A stretch of 9,650 nucleotides of DNA. It comes from Fibrobacter sp. UBA1765. GTDB taxonomy: Bacteria > Fibrobacterota > Fibrobacteria > Fibrobacterales > Fibrobacteraceae. The position numbers and the translations under genes were made by a program. The stretch covers positions 1 to 9,650 of the forward strand of contig DCGZ01000113.1 in the NCBI GenBank assembly GCA_002314675.1, written 5' to 3'. A model generated the notes under the pieces. It searched no databases. It saw only the letters and a list, made by a program, of their open reading frames with translations, and had not been told where the DNA came from. Shown one piece after another: positions 1 to 6,753 of this stretch (within the stretch, counting starts at the first letter, position 1; the number at the start of each line of letters is the position of its first letter).

Positions 1-43
1 AGGATTGATGACATACTTGGCTATGTTGCACTTTGTGCTTGTG

Positions 44-964
44 TTAAGTATTTAAATAATCCCTAATATAATTAAGACCGGAATCACCATGTAGAGTGTA
101 TTTTTGAAGGAAATTTGTTAAGGCATTGAATTGTTCCTTAGTTCCTTGATACACTAATGTTTTTCTTTTGCAACCGACATGTTTCTTAAATTGAACAAGT
201 CCGTTGGAATTACTTGGATCGAATGTCCCGTAAATTAAGTATAAGCCTTCATGAATCTTGCTAAGTTCGCATAAGCTGTGGGCAAATAAATGATTCATCA
301 CTCCCATGTTGAGGTGCTCAAAATGCCCAATACCTTTATTCACGTGGATAAAGTTGGTGAACTTTTCAAACATATAGTAGGCAATTAGCTTGCCTTGAGA
401 ATTAAAGCTGCCAAATGTGTAAATGTAAGGATTATACTCTTTTGCAATGGAATCTCTTTTTACAATATTGAGATAGTCAACACTCATTGCATGGCCTTGA
501 CATTCTTCTTTTGATTTGTTGATTGCAAGAATATCGTCTAGATAATCGTCATAGCGTATTTGCTTGCAGTGATATCCGTTTTTTATGGATTTGCGTATTA
601 AAGCCCGTTCCGCGGATTTTATGACTCCATTGAAATAGCCGCCCATACTGTATTCTAATGGTAATATCCCGAAATTTGATGTATAAAGGACTTTTAAAAT
701 TTCTCCGTTGTCTTTGGATTCAATTTTCTTGAGAGGAAATTTGTAGTATTGGATGTTTTCTGCGAACCAATAGTAATAATATAAATCTTTTGGATTCGTA
801 GCGCTGTAATTGGCTAATTGAGGCAATTGTAATACAATGAATTCACCAGGGTTGCTGCGGTAAAATTCTTTGTATTGTTTGAATATGAAAAAATTAACAA
901 TCTTATTGCTAAGCAAAAGATTTCGTAATGGAGATTTGATTATTTCAGGAAGAAAGTCTAGCAT
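44..964 (-). CDS. Probable GNAT/FemAB-like acyltransferase
   Basis: A soluble 306-residue protein with no signal peptide or membrane segment. The second half has the look of the acetyltransferase (GNAT, FemAB-type) fold: a strand reading LIAYYMFEKF, then a segment with GVMNHLFAHSLCELSKIHEG, then YGTFDPSNSNGLVQFKKHVG, the 'small residue - glycine - leucine - FK - glycine' ending common in this superfamily. If correct, it would transfer an acyl or aminoacyl group in the cytoplasm, perhaps onto a sugar or lipid-linked glycan; the substrate cannot be read from sequence. It starts 13 bases after the wzt stop on the same strand, so it is very likely co-transcribed with wzt and may modify the exported glycan. 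The ribosome site is weak (AGAAAG a few bases before the ATG at 964). The gene is AT-rich, like the 3' part of wzt. The fold assignment is by eye and moderate; a hypothetical protein of another family remains possible. Confidence 0.6.
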   Translation of the reverse strand: MLDFLPEIIKSPLRNLLLSNKIVNFFIFKQYKEFYRSNPGEFIVLQLPQLANYSATNPKDLYYYYWFAENIQYYKFPLKKIESKDNGEILKVLYTSNFGILPLEYSMGGYFNGVIKSAERALIRKSIKNGYHCKQIRYDDYLDDILAINKSKEECQGHAMSVDYLNIVKRDSIAKEYNPYIYTFGSFNSQGKLIAYYMFEKFTNFIHVNKGIGHFEHLNMGVMNHLFAHSLCELSKIHEGLYLIYGTFDPSNSNGLVQFKKHVGCKRKTLVYQGTKEQFNALTNFLQKYTLHGDSGLNYIRDYLNT

Positions 965-977
965 ATTCTTTCTAATT

Positions 978-2237
978 TTATGTGCAGGACCAATCGCAAG
1001 GAAGGAATACTGGGCAACCCCTATTTTCGGGAACGATTCCGTTTATTGGTCCTCCATCCATGTGGAGTAAAAAACATTGCTTGCACCAATCTACAATGTT
1101 GTTGTTGGAACCGACCCAAATATTCATTGTGTAGTCACCCTCAATCAACGGGAAATTATTTTTTGTGATTGTAATTTTATTACTGCCTAATTTCAAATTG
1201 AAAATTTTGCCATAATCTTTAGAATTAAACTCTAAAAATTGTACGTCATTAAGACCAGCAAAGTTTATGGCAACTTCTACTTCCTTTGACCTACTACCTT
1301 CATTTTCGATGACAATTTCAAATGACACATTGTCACCTGTTTTGGGGGTTCTATTTAGCAGTTTAAAATCAGTAATTTTTATGCCTTCACCGCTATTAGA
1401 TCGTTGTCGATCATCGGGTACGAATGTGTTTATTTTTTCGAGATTCCTATTTTGAATGTAATAATCAATACATGCGTCTGCAGCACCTGTGTATTCAATT
1501 ATTCCATTCTTTAAAACAACTCCATTATGACATAGGTTCTGTATGGCAGTCATATTATGGCTTACAAACAGTACTGTCCTGCCTTCGCCCTTGCTGACCT
1601 CCTGCATCTTACCGATGGCTTTCTTTTGGAATTCGGCGTCGCCTACGGCAAGGACTTCGTCCACTACGAGGATTTCGGGCTCCAGGTGGGCGGCGATGGC
1701 GAAGCCAAGGCGCACTGTCATGCCGCTGGAGTAGCGCTTGACGGGGGTGTCCAGGTAGCGTTCGCAGCCACTGAAGTCTACGATTTCATCTAGCTTGCGG
1801 GTGATTTCGGAGCGGGTCATGCCCATGATGGCGCCGTTCATGTAGATGTTCTCGCGGCCGGTCATTTCGGGGTGGAATCCGGTGCCCACTTCCAGAAGGC
1901 TTGCGATGCGGCCCTTGGCGCGGATAATGCCTGTGGTGGGGGCGGTAACACGGGAGAGCAGCTTGAGCAGGGTACTCTTGCCGTCGCCGTTGCGGCCGAT
2001 AATTCCTACCACGTCGCCTTGTTCCACCTTGAAGTTGATGTCCTTCAGGGCCCACACGTAATCGCTGTTGCCCTTGCTTGCGCGATCGTTTGTTTCGCCT
2101 ACTTTTAGGTAGGGGTCTTCGCGGCGTAGAATCTTGGTCTGCCAGAATCGATTGAGGTCGTGGCTCAGGGTGCCCGTGCTTACCAAGCCCAGGCGGTACT
2201 GCTTGCTGATGTTTTCAAATTCAATCGAGGTTGGCAT
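978..2237 (-). CDS. wzt: ABC exporter ATPase with glycan-binding C-terminal domain (Wzt)
   Basis: This 419-residue protein is the ATP-hydrolysing half of a lipid-linked polysaccharide exporter at the cytoplasmic face of the inner membrane. In order it shows Walker A GRNGDGKST (about 81-89), Q-loop region, ABC signature YSSGM (169-173), Walker B ILVVDE (189-194) and the H-loop histidine in VLFVSHN (about 227). Residues from about 275 form the beta-rich Wzt C-terminal domain that in E. coli O8/O9a recognises the modified end of the glycan. I chose the ATG at 2237 (MPTSIEFENISKQYRLG), where family similarity begins; an upstream in-frame ATG at 2285 would run through the divergent promoter gap. 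Walker A has Asp where Ala is commoner. The ATPase part is GC-rich (40 of 60 bases G/C at 1681-1740), the C-terminal part AT-rich (16 of 60 at 1201-1260). The last 35 residues hold five cysteines, including CKQC. Its partner wzm lies about 5.2 kb away. Confidence 0.95.
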   Translation of the reverse strand: MPTSIEFENISKQYRLGLVSTGTLSHDLNRFWQTKILRREDPYLKVGETNDRASKGNSDYVWALKDINFKVEQGDVVGIIGRNGDGKSTLLKLLSRVTAPTTGIIRAKGRIASLLEVGTGFHPEMTGRENIYMNGAIMGMTRSEITRKLDEIVDFSGCERYLDTPVKRYSSGMTVRLGFAIAAHLEPEILVVDEVLAVGDAEFQKKAIGKMQEVSKGEGRTVLFVSHNMTAIQNLCHNGVVLKNGIIEYTGAADACIDYYIQNRNLEKINTFVPDDRQRSNSGEGIKITDFKLLNRTPKTGDNVSFEIVIENEGSRSKEVEVAINFAGLNDVQFLEFNSKDYGKIFNLKLGSNKITITKNNFPLIEGDYTMNIWVGSNNNIVDWCKQCFLLHMDGGPINGIVPENRGCPVFLPCDWSCT

Positions 2238-2306
2238 ATGGTGAAATATATATATTTTAGGATGTTTACACAGGTGTCTTTGCAAAGAAACCTTGTTGGG
2301 TATGTA
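2238..2306. promoter_or_regulatory. Divergent promoter region between wzt and a membrane-protein gene
   Basis: This 69-base AT-rich gap lies between the diverging starts of wzt (minus) and the membrane-protein gene (plus), so transcription signals in both directions should sit here. An alternating AT run (aaatatatatatttt) lies near the wzt start. I could not pick a convincing -35/-10 pair in either direction, and neither start has a clear Shine-Dalgarno sequence. The assignment rests mainly on gene arrangement. Confidence 0.35.
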
Positions 2307-3587
2307 ATGAAAATAAACAATTACCTTCGATTTTGTTTTTGGACTCTGATGAGTTCTACTGGTCTTGTCTTAATCGGGACTATTCTACTTGTTTGTGTTT
2401 ATTCTTTACCTATAGATAGGATTGATGTTAATGTTAGAAACTCTGCCAAATACTTCCAGGAATATGGAGCGTATCCACAACTTCATCCTTGGTTGTCTAG
2501 TCAATTAGACTTACATACTGATGGTATCATGTTGTTGGAAGCTGCCGATCATACGGGGAAAAATGCATTTGAAAAGTCAATGAATGCTTATCGAGGAGGT
2601 ATTGATTCTTGCTCTCCTGACTTAACACTTGTTCTTCATTATCAAAAAGGCGTTGAATATACTAAGGTTCTGGAGTACTCCCGTTACTGGCATGGTTTTT
2701 TATTATTTGTTAAACCTGCATTGTCTTTATTTACATACGAAAAAGTTTTGCTTATCAACGGGATTGCACAAGTTGTCTTGTGTCTGATAATTTGTTGGTT
2801 AATGTATAGAAAAAAAATAAAGGGATTCATTGCTCCATTTTTAATAACATATGGAATGTTGATGCCTGACGCTATGGCTACGTGTCTTCAGTTTTCAACA
2901 TGTTATTATCTGTATTCCTTTGCAATACTTTTTCTTCTTGTAGTCCCTGAGTTTGTTAGAGAAAAATATATTGTTTTAATATTTTTTCATATTGGAATTT
3001 TTACGGCTTATTTTGATTTTTTCACGTTCCCATTGGTAACTTTGGGGTTACCTGCAATTTTAGTAGTCGTGATGAAAAAAGAAAAAGTAGAAATCCTAGA
3101 AATTGTGAAAATAGGGATAGGTTGGCTATTGGGATATTCGTTTATGTGGTTTTCAAAATGGTTGGTGGCTACTGTATTTACTGAGAAAAATGTAATCAAA
3201 GACGCCATAGCTTCCGCTATAGAACGAACATCAAATTTTTCCACAGCTGGAACTGTTCATTTCAGTGCTGGAAAAAGTATAGCGGACAATTTTTTAGTTT
3301 TTTTCTATTCCCCGTGTTCGTTGATTTTTGCTTGCTATGTGAGTATTTTGCTAGGAATGATTCTTCAAAAAATAAACGTAATTTCTATAGACATGTGGAA
3401 AAGAATGCTTCCATATGCTTTATTATCTCTATTACCAATTGTTTGGTATGCTGTAGTGGTGAATCACTCTTGCATACATGTCTTTTTTACAAATAGATTG
3501 TGTTCCATTTCAATTATGGCATTGATGTTTGCTATGGTTGATCTAAATAGATTACTTAATGCAAAATTAAGAAAGCCACTTGAGTAG
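2307..3587 (+). CDS. Polytopic membrane protein of unknown function, glycan-locus type
   Basis: From the ATG at 2307 (MKINNYLRFCFW) this is a 426-residue inner-membrane protein with roughly ten hydrophobic segments. Segment one is at about 13-34. A polar loop of about 100 residues follows (starting IDRIDVNVRNSAKYF), then closely spaced helices to the end, with a polar stretch near EKNVIKDAIASAIERT. A long first periplasmic loop after one helix is the layout of GT-C glycosyltransferases and of some polymerases, so a role in moving or joining lipid-linked sugars is plausible; no defining catalytic motif is visible. The motif NHSCIHVFFTNR near the C-terminus looks like a conserved site. In-frame ATGs at 2160, 2238 and 2262 lie inside or against wzt and would add a non-hydrophobic leader; I judge 2307 best although no strong ribosome site marks it. 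It is strongly AT-rich and points against its neighbours; its 3' end overlaps the epimerase gene by 21 bases. Confidence 0.7.
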   Translation: MKINNYLRFCFWTLMSSTGLVLIGTILLVCVYSLPIDRIDVNVRNSAKYFQEYGAYPQLHPWLSSQLDLHTDGIMLLEAADHTGKNAFEKSMNAYRGGIDSCSPDLTLVLHYQKGVEYTKVLEYSRYWHGFLLFVKPALSLFTYEKVLLINGIAQVVLCLIICWLMYRKKIKGFIAPFLITYGMLMPDAMATCLQFSTCYYLYSFAILFLLVVPEFVREKYIVLIFFHIGIFTAYFDFFTFPLVTLGLPAILVVVMKKEKVEILEIVKIGIGWLLGYSFMWFSKWLVATVFTEKNVIKDAIASAIERTSNFSTAGTVHFSAGKSIADNFLVFFYSPCSLIFACYVSILLGMILQKINVISIDMWKRMLPYALLSLLPIVWYAVVVNHSCIHVFFTNRLCSISIMALMFAMVDLNRLLNAKLRKPLE

Positions 3588-4604
3588 ACGGATAATGCCC
3601 ATTTTAGCCACTTCATTATGGGCAGAAACATTTTTTCTATTTTCAATGGCTTTGCGGTTTTGATGATAGAATTCGTAAGCTTTCAAAAGCATTTCTTCAT
3701 TGGTTTTTGTGGGCTTAAATCCTAGCTTGGCTTTTATTTTAGATGTGTCAAAGACAAACGATGATGCAATCATCTTGTACTGGTATGGGCCTAATGGTGA
3801 TAAACCCAGTTTACTAGCAATTCTCATACATGGAATAATGAACCATTTTGGAAAATGTGCCAACTCTGATTTTGAATCAGAATGTTCAAGGACATACCTG
3901 TAGACTTCATTGAAGGTTTTTACGTCGTCAGAACCTATGTTGAAAACTTCTGTTTCGTTGTGATTTAGGGCTAATTCGCAAGCATTCGCTAGATCTTTGG
4001 CATATATGAACTGGTAACGATTTTTTCCGTCACCAACCATCCAAAGCTTCCTTCCTTCATCAACAAATTCAAACAGAATGCCAAGAAGGCCTAAACGCCC
4101 TTCGTCCATAATTGTGGGACAACGGAAAATGATTGAATGAAGATGATTTTTCTTTGAAAAAAGAATTTTTTCTCCTTCTAGTTTTGATTTTCCGTAAATT
4201 TCGATAGGGTCGGGAGTTTCCTCTTCGGAAACTGGTGTGTCAAAGTTTTTTGCCCATAGACAGTTGGATGAGGTGAATACGAGTTTTTTCACGTTATGTC
4301 GGACACAAGCGTTTGCAATGATTTCTGTGCCATCAACATTGGATGTCCAAAGATTTTCGATTCTTTTTTGATCATGAGCGAGCATTGCTGCAAGATGAAA
4401 TACTGCATCAAACTTATTCTCTGCAAAGATATTTTCGACAAGGCCCTTGTCTCTAATATCTCCTTGAACGGATCTTAAATTGGGATGTTTATCTGGATCC
4501 GGGTACAAATCAAGAACAATGCACTTGTGCCCTTTTTTTAACAACTCGTTTTTTAAAATGGATCCAAAGAATCCTGCGCCACCAGTAATTAAAAAAGTTG
4601 ACAT
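3567..4604 (-). CDS. NAD-dependent nucleotide-sugar epimerase/dehydratase
   Basis: A 345-residue extended short-chain dehydrogenase/reductase. The N-terminal Rossmann motif GGAGFFG is at about 8-14, with an acidic residue (VLDLY, Asp about 32) to hold the NAD ribose; HLAA follows at about 70-73. The catalytic serine region FTSSN is near 110-114 and the YGKSK pair (Tyr about 137, Lys about 141) is intact, so the enzyme should be active. Family members epimerise, dehydrate or reduce nucleotide-linked sugars in the cytoplasm; the exact substrate cannot be told from sequence. Length is normal. The start at 4604 is supported by a GGAG six bases upstream; a TTG-initiated form four residues longer would bury that site. 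The gene stands alone in its direction between two plus-strand units and its end overlaps the membrane-protein gene tail to tail. It presumably supplies a sugar precursor for the exported glycan. Confidence 0.9.
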   Translation of the reverse strand: MSTFLITGGAGFFGSILKNELLKKGHKCIVLDLYPDPDKHPNLRSVQGDIRDKGLVENIFAENKFDAVFHLAAMLAHDQKRIENLWTSNVDGTEIIANACVRHNVKKLVFTSSNCLWAKNFDTPVSEEETPDPIEIYGKSKLEGEKILFSKKNHLHSIIFRCPTIMDEGRLGLLGILFEFVDEGRKLWMVGDGKNRYQFIYAKDLANACELALNHNETEVFNIGSDDVKTFNEVYRYVLEHSDSKSELAHFPKWFIIPCMRIASKLGLSPLGPYQYKMIASSFVFDTSKIKAKLGFKPTKTNEEMLLKAYEFYHQNRKAIENRKNVSAHNEVAKMGIIRLLKWLS

Positions 4605-4677
4605 GTAAAACTCCAAATAGACATGTTTTTATTTGTTTACGTTTGAAAGATATCTTTTTTTTAACTAATTTGAAATC
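4605..4677. promoter_or_regulatory. Divergent intergenic region with a 12-base palindrome and a start-deciding GGAG
   Basis: These 73 bases separate the diverging epimerase and GtrA genes. CTCC at 4611-4614 is GGAG on the minus strand, six bases before the epimerase ATG, and fixes that start. A perfect palindrome AAAGATATCTTT lies at 4646-4657 near the middle, followed by a T-run; it could be an operator or just AT-rich chance. On the plus strand TTGAAA (4644-4649) is near a -35 consensus, but the only -10 at 17 bases (TAATTT) is poor and nearly touches the ATG, so I do not claim it. Confidence 0.4.
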
Positions 4678-5136
4678 ATGTTTGAAAATAATGGTGTTTT
4701 TTTGAAGATAAAGGAATCTATTTCTAATCGAGATTCTTTATTGGGCCAATTCGCTCGCTATTTTGTGACCGGTGGACTGGCCTCCATTGCTGATTTTGGT
4801 GTTTTTGCGGTAGTGTTATATCATTTTGAAGTTCACTATTTGATGTCAAACCTCATTGGATTGATGGCAGGAAATGTGGTAAATTATGTACTTTCCATTG
4901 GCTGGGTGTTTCGTTCTCAGAAGCGAAAAATGGAAAACAATCGCATCCTTGAGATATTTGTCTTTGTTTTGATTAGTCTTGTTGGTTTGGCTTTGAATGA
5001 AACTCTTATGTATTTAGGTGTTGGTGTACTTGGTGTTCAAGAAATGATATCAAAGATTTTTGCTGCAGCTATTGTTTTGATGTGGAACTTTATTGCTCGA
5101 AAGTTGATTTTATTCCATTCAAAAAAGGATGTGTGA
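4678..5136 (+). CDS. GtrA-like four-helix membrane protein
   Basis: A 152-residue protein with four predicted membrane helices (about 24-48, 54-76, 88-110 and 117-140) and the family hallmarks QFARYFVTGGLASIADFG near the N-terminus, GNVVNYVLSIGWVF in the middle and MWNFIARKLILF at the end. GtrA-type proteins are thought to flip or help use undecaprenyl-phosphate-linked sugars in glycan modification; many are known only as partners of glycosyltransferases. Length is typical. It starts at ATG 4678 with no clear Shine-Dalgarno sequence. Its stop (TGA 5134-5136) is one base before the ATG of the FAD oxidoreductase, so the two form a tight unit, an arrangement I know from other polysaccharide loci. 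No family-2 glycosyltransferase lies beside it here, although one is the usual third partner. The gene is AT-rich, unlike the oxidoreductase. Confidence 0.88.
   Translation: MFENNGVFLKIKESISNRDSLLGQFARYFVTGGLASIADFGVFAVVLYHFEVHYLMSNLIGLMAGNVVNYVLSIGWVFRSQKRKMENNRILEIFVFVLISLVGLALNETLMYLGVGVLGVQEMISKIFAAAIVLMWNFIARKLILFHSKKDV
5125..5129 (+). promoter_or_regulatory. Shine-Dalgarno site deciding the oxidoreductase start
   Basis: AAGGA inside the last codons of the GtrA gene lies eight bases before the ATG at 5138. The alternative ATG at 5129 overlaps this site and would have no ribosome signal of its own, so 5138 is preferred and translation is probably coupled to the GtrA gene. Confidence 0.65.
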
Positions 5137-5137
5137 T

Positions 5138-6748
5138 ATGTCGGAATTGAAGAAGATCGCTGTAATTGCTGGTGCAGGTCCTGCAGGTTTGACTGCTGCA
5201 TTGGAACTGCTTAGCACTACAGATGTAAAGCCTGTGATTTTTGAAGTGGAAGACGTGATTGGAGGCATTTCCCGCACGGCTCGCTACAACGGCAACCGCA
5301 TGGATATTGGTGGCCACCGTTTCTTCAGTAAGAGCGATGCCGTGATGGACTGGTGGCAGGGAATTCTGCCGCTGCAGGGCGCACCCAGCCGTGATGATAT
5401 TGCTATCGGCCGTAAGGTGCCTGTGGTAGAAGGTGGTCCCGATCCTGAGAAGGATGACTTTGTGATGCTTTGCCGTAGCCGTCTCAGCCGAATCCTTTTC
5501 CTCCGAAAACTTTTTGACTATCCCGTGACCTTGAACGGTTCTACCATTCGTGGCCTCGGCCTTTGGCGTATGTTCAAGATTGGCATGAGCTATATCAAGG
5601 TTCAGGTTCTGCCGGATCGCGAAGAAAAGAGCCTTGAAGATTTCATGATCAATCGCTTTGGCGTGGAACTTTACCGCACCTTCTTTAGGGATTATACTGA
5701 AAAGCTTTGGGGCGTTCCCTGCAACAAGATCAGCCCGGAATGGGGAGGCCAGCGTATTAAGGGCCTTTCCATTACAAAGACTGTGATTCACGCAGTCAAG
5801 CAGATTTTTGCAAGTAAGAAACCGGCTGCAGAATCCGGCGACGCTATCCGTCAGAAGAATACTGAAACCAGTTTGATTGGCCAGTTCCTGTATCCGAAAT
5901 TCGGTCCCGGCCAGCTTTGGGAAACCGTAGCCCAGAAGGTTCTGGAAATGGGTGGCGAAATCAAGATGAACGCCAAGGTTGTTAAGGTAAATCGTGAAGG
6001 CAACCGCGTGGTGAGCGTGGTGGTGGATCATGGCCAGTACACCGAGACTGTCGCTTGCGATTACTTCCTCAGTACCATGCCTGTAAAGGAACTGGTGAAC
6101 GCTATGGATAGCGAAACTGCCGCAGTACCTTCCGAAGTGAAGCGTGTTTCCGAAGGCCTTGTCTATCGTGACTTTATGACCGTGGGTCTTTTGCTGGACA
6201 AACTTGAAATCAAGAATCCTGCAAAGCCGGGCACTCCCGAAAGCAAGCTGAAGTTTGTGGCTGACAACTGGATCTACGTGCAGGAAAGCGACGTAAAGCT
6301 TGGCCGTATCCAGGTGTTTAACAACTGGAGCCCGTATCTTGTTAGCGATCCTAGTAAGGTTTGGATTGGCCTGGAATACTTCGTCAACGAAGGCGACGAA
6401 ATGTGGACCATGCCCGACGCAGATTTCATCAAGTTCGCCATTGACGAACTGGACAAGATTCATGTGGCAAAGCCCGAATCCGTCCGCGACTCCGTGGTGT
6501 TCCACATCAAGAAGGCTTATCCGGCTTATTTCGGCACTTACGGTGAATTCAACAAGATTCGTGAATTCCTGGATCCCATTGAAAACCTGTTCCTTATGGG
6601 CCGAAACGGCATGCACAAGTACAACAACATGGATCACAGCATGCTCACTGCCATGGAATCCGTAAAGTGCATCCGCGAAGGTTCTACCGACAAGACCGCT
6701 CTTTGGAATGTGAATACCGAAGAAGAATACCACGAAGGCAAAAAGTAA
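5138..6748 (+). CDS. FAD-dependent oxidoreductase, UDP-galactopyranose-mutase-like
   Basis: A 536-residue cytoplasmic flavoprotein. The FAD-binding dinucleotide fold opens it: GAGPAG at about 12-17, an acidic residue closing the second strand (IFEVED), then IGG and the subgroup signature DIGGHRFFSKSD at about 56-67. Near the C-terminus GRNGMHKYNNMDHSMLTAM matches the conserved FAD-contact region of this group. Relatives include UDP-galactopyranose mutase and protoporphyrinogen-oxidase-like amine oxidases; members of this subgroup often sit beside GtrA and glycosyltransferase genes and are annotated only as NAD(P)/FAD-dependent oxidoreductases. A role in remodelling a nucleotide- or lipid-linked sugar is inferred, with substrate unknown; it is longer than classical mutases (about 370-400 residues). 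It follows GtrA by one base. Its base composition is more GC-balanced and codon use more regular than the genes to its left, suggesting an older resident or better-expressed gene. It converges on the pilin gene with five bases between stops. Confidence 0.88.
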   Translation: MSELKKIAVIAGAGPAGLTAALELLSTTDVKPVIFEVEDVIGGISRTARYNGNRMDIGGHRFFSKSDAVMDWWQGILPLQGAPSRDDIAIGRKVPVVEGGPDPEKDDFVMLCRSRLSRILFLRKLFDYPVTLNGSTIRGLGLWRMFKIGMSYIKVQVLPDREEKSLEDFMINRFGVELYRTFFRDYTEKLWGVPCNKISPEWGGQRIKGLSITKTVIHAVKQIFASKKPAAESGDAIRQKNTETSLIGQFLYPKFGPGQLWETVAQKVLEMGGEIKMNAKVVKVNREGNRVVSVVVDHGQYTETVACDYFLSTMPVKELVNAMDSETAAVPSEVKRVSEGLVYRDFMTVGLLLDKLEIKNPAKPGTPESKLKFVADNWIYVQESDVKLGRIQVFNNWSPYLVSDPSKVWIGLEYFVNEGDEMWTMPDADFIKFAIDELDKIHVAKPESVRDSVVFHIKKAYPAYFGTYGEFNKIREFLDPIENLFLMGRNGMHKYNNMDHSMLTAMESVKCIREGSTDKTALWNVNTEEEYHEGKK

Positions 6749-6753
6749 ATTTC

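Noticed and set aside
1..14. Start of a further minus-strand gene (ATG at 14, reading M-S-S-I)
   Set aside because: Only four codons are visible and no Shine-Dalgarno sequence precedes it, so there is not enough to support a call.
1543..2108. Several plus-strand open frames of 60-80 codons and a minus-strand frame within wzt
   Set aside because: They are shadows of the GC-rich ATPase coding sequence; none has a ribosome site or a recognisable product.
2160..2306. An N-terminal extension of the plus-strand membrane protein from ATGs at 2160, 2238 or 2262
   Set aside because: The first would be antisense to the conserved start of wzt, and none of the added residues resembles a membrane helix or known domain; hydrophobic protein begins just after 2307.
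5090..6733. A 547-codon open frame on the minus strand opposite the FAD oxidoreductase gene
   Set aside because: The plus-strand frame has clear family motifs throughout. The antisense product is rich in His, Val and Phe with no recognisable domain and is a by-product of regular codon use on the coding strand.
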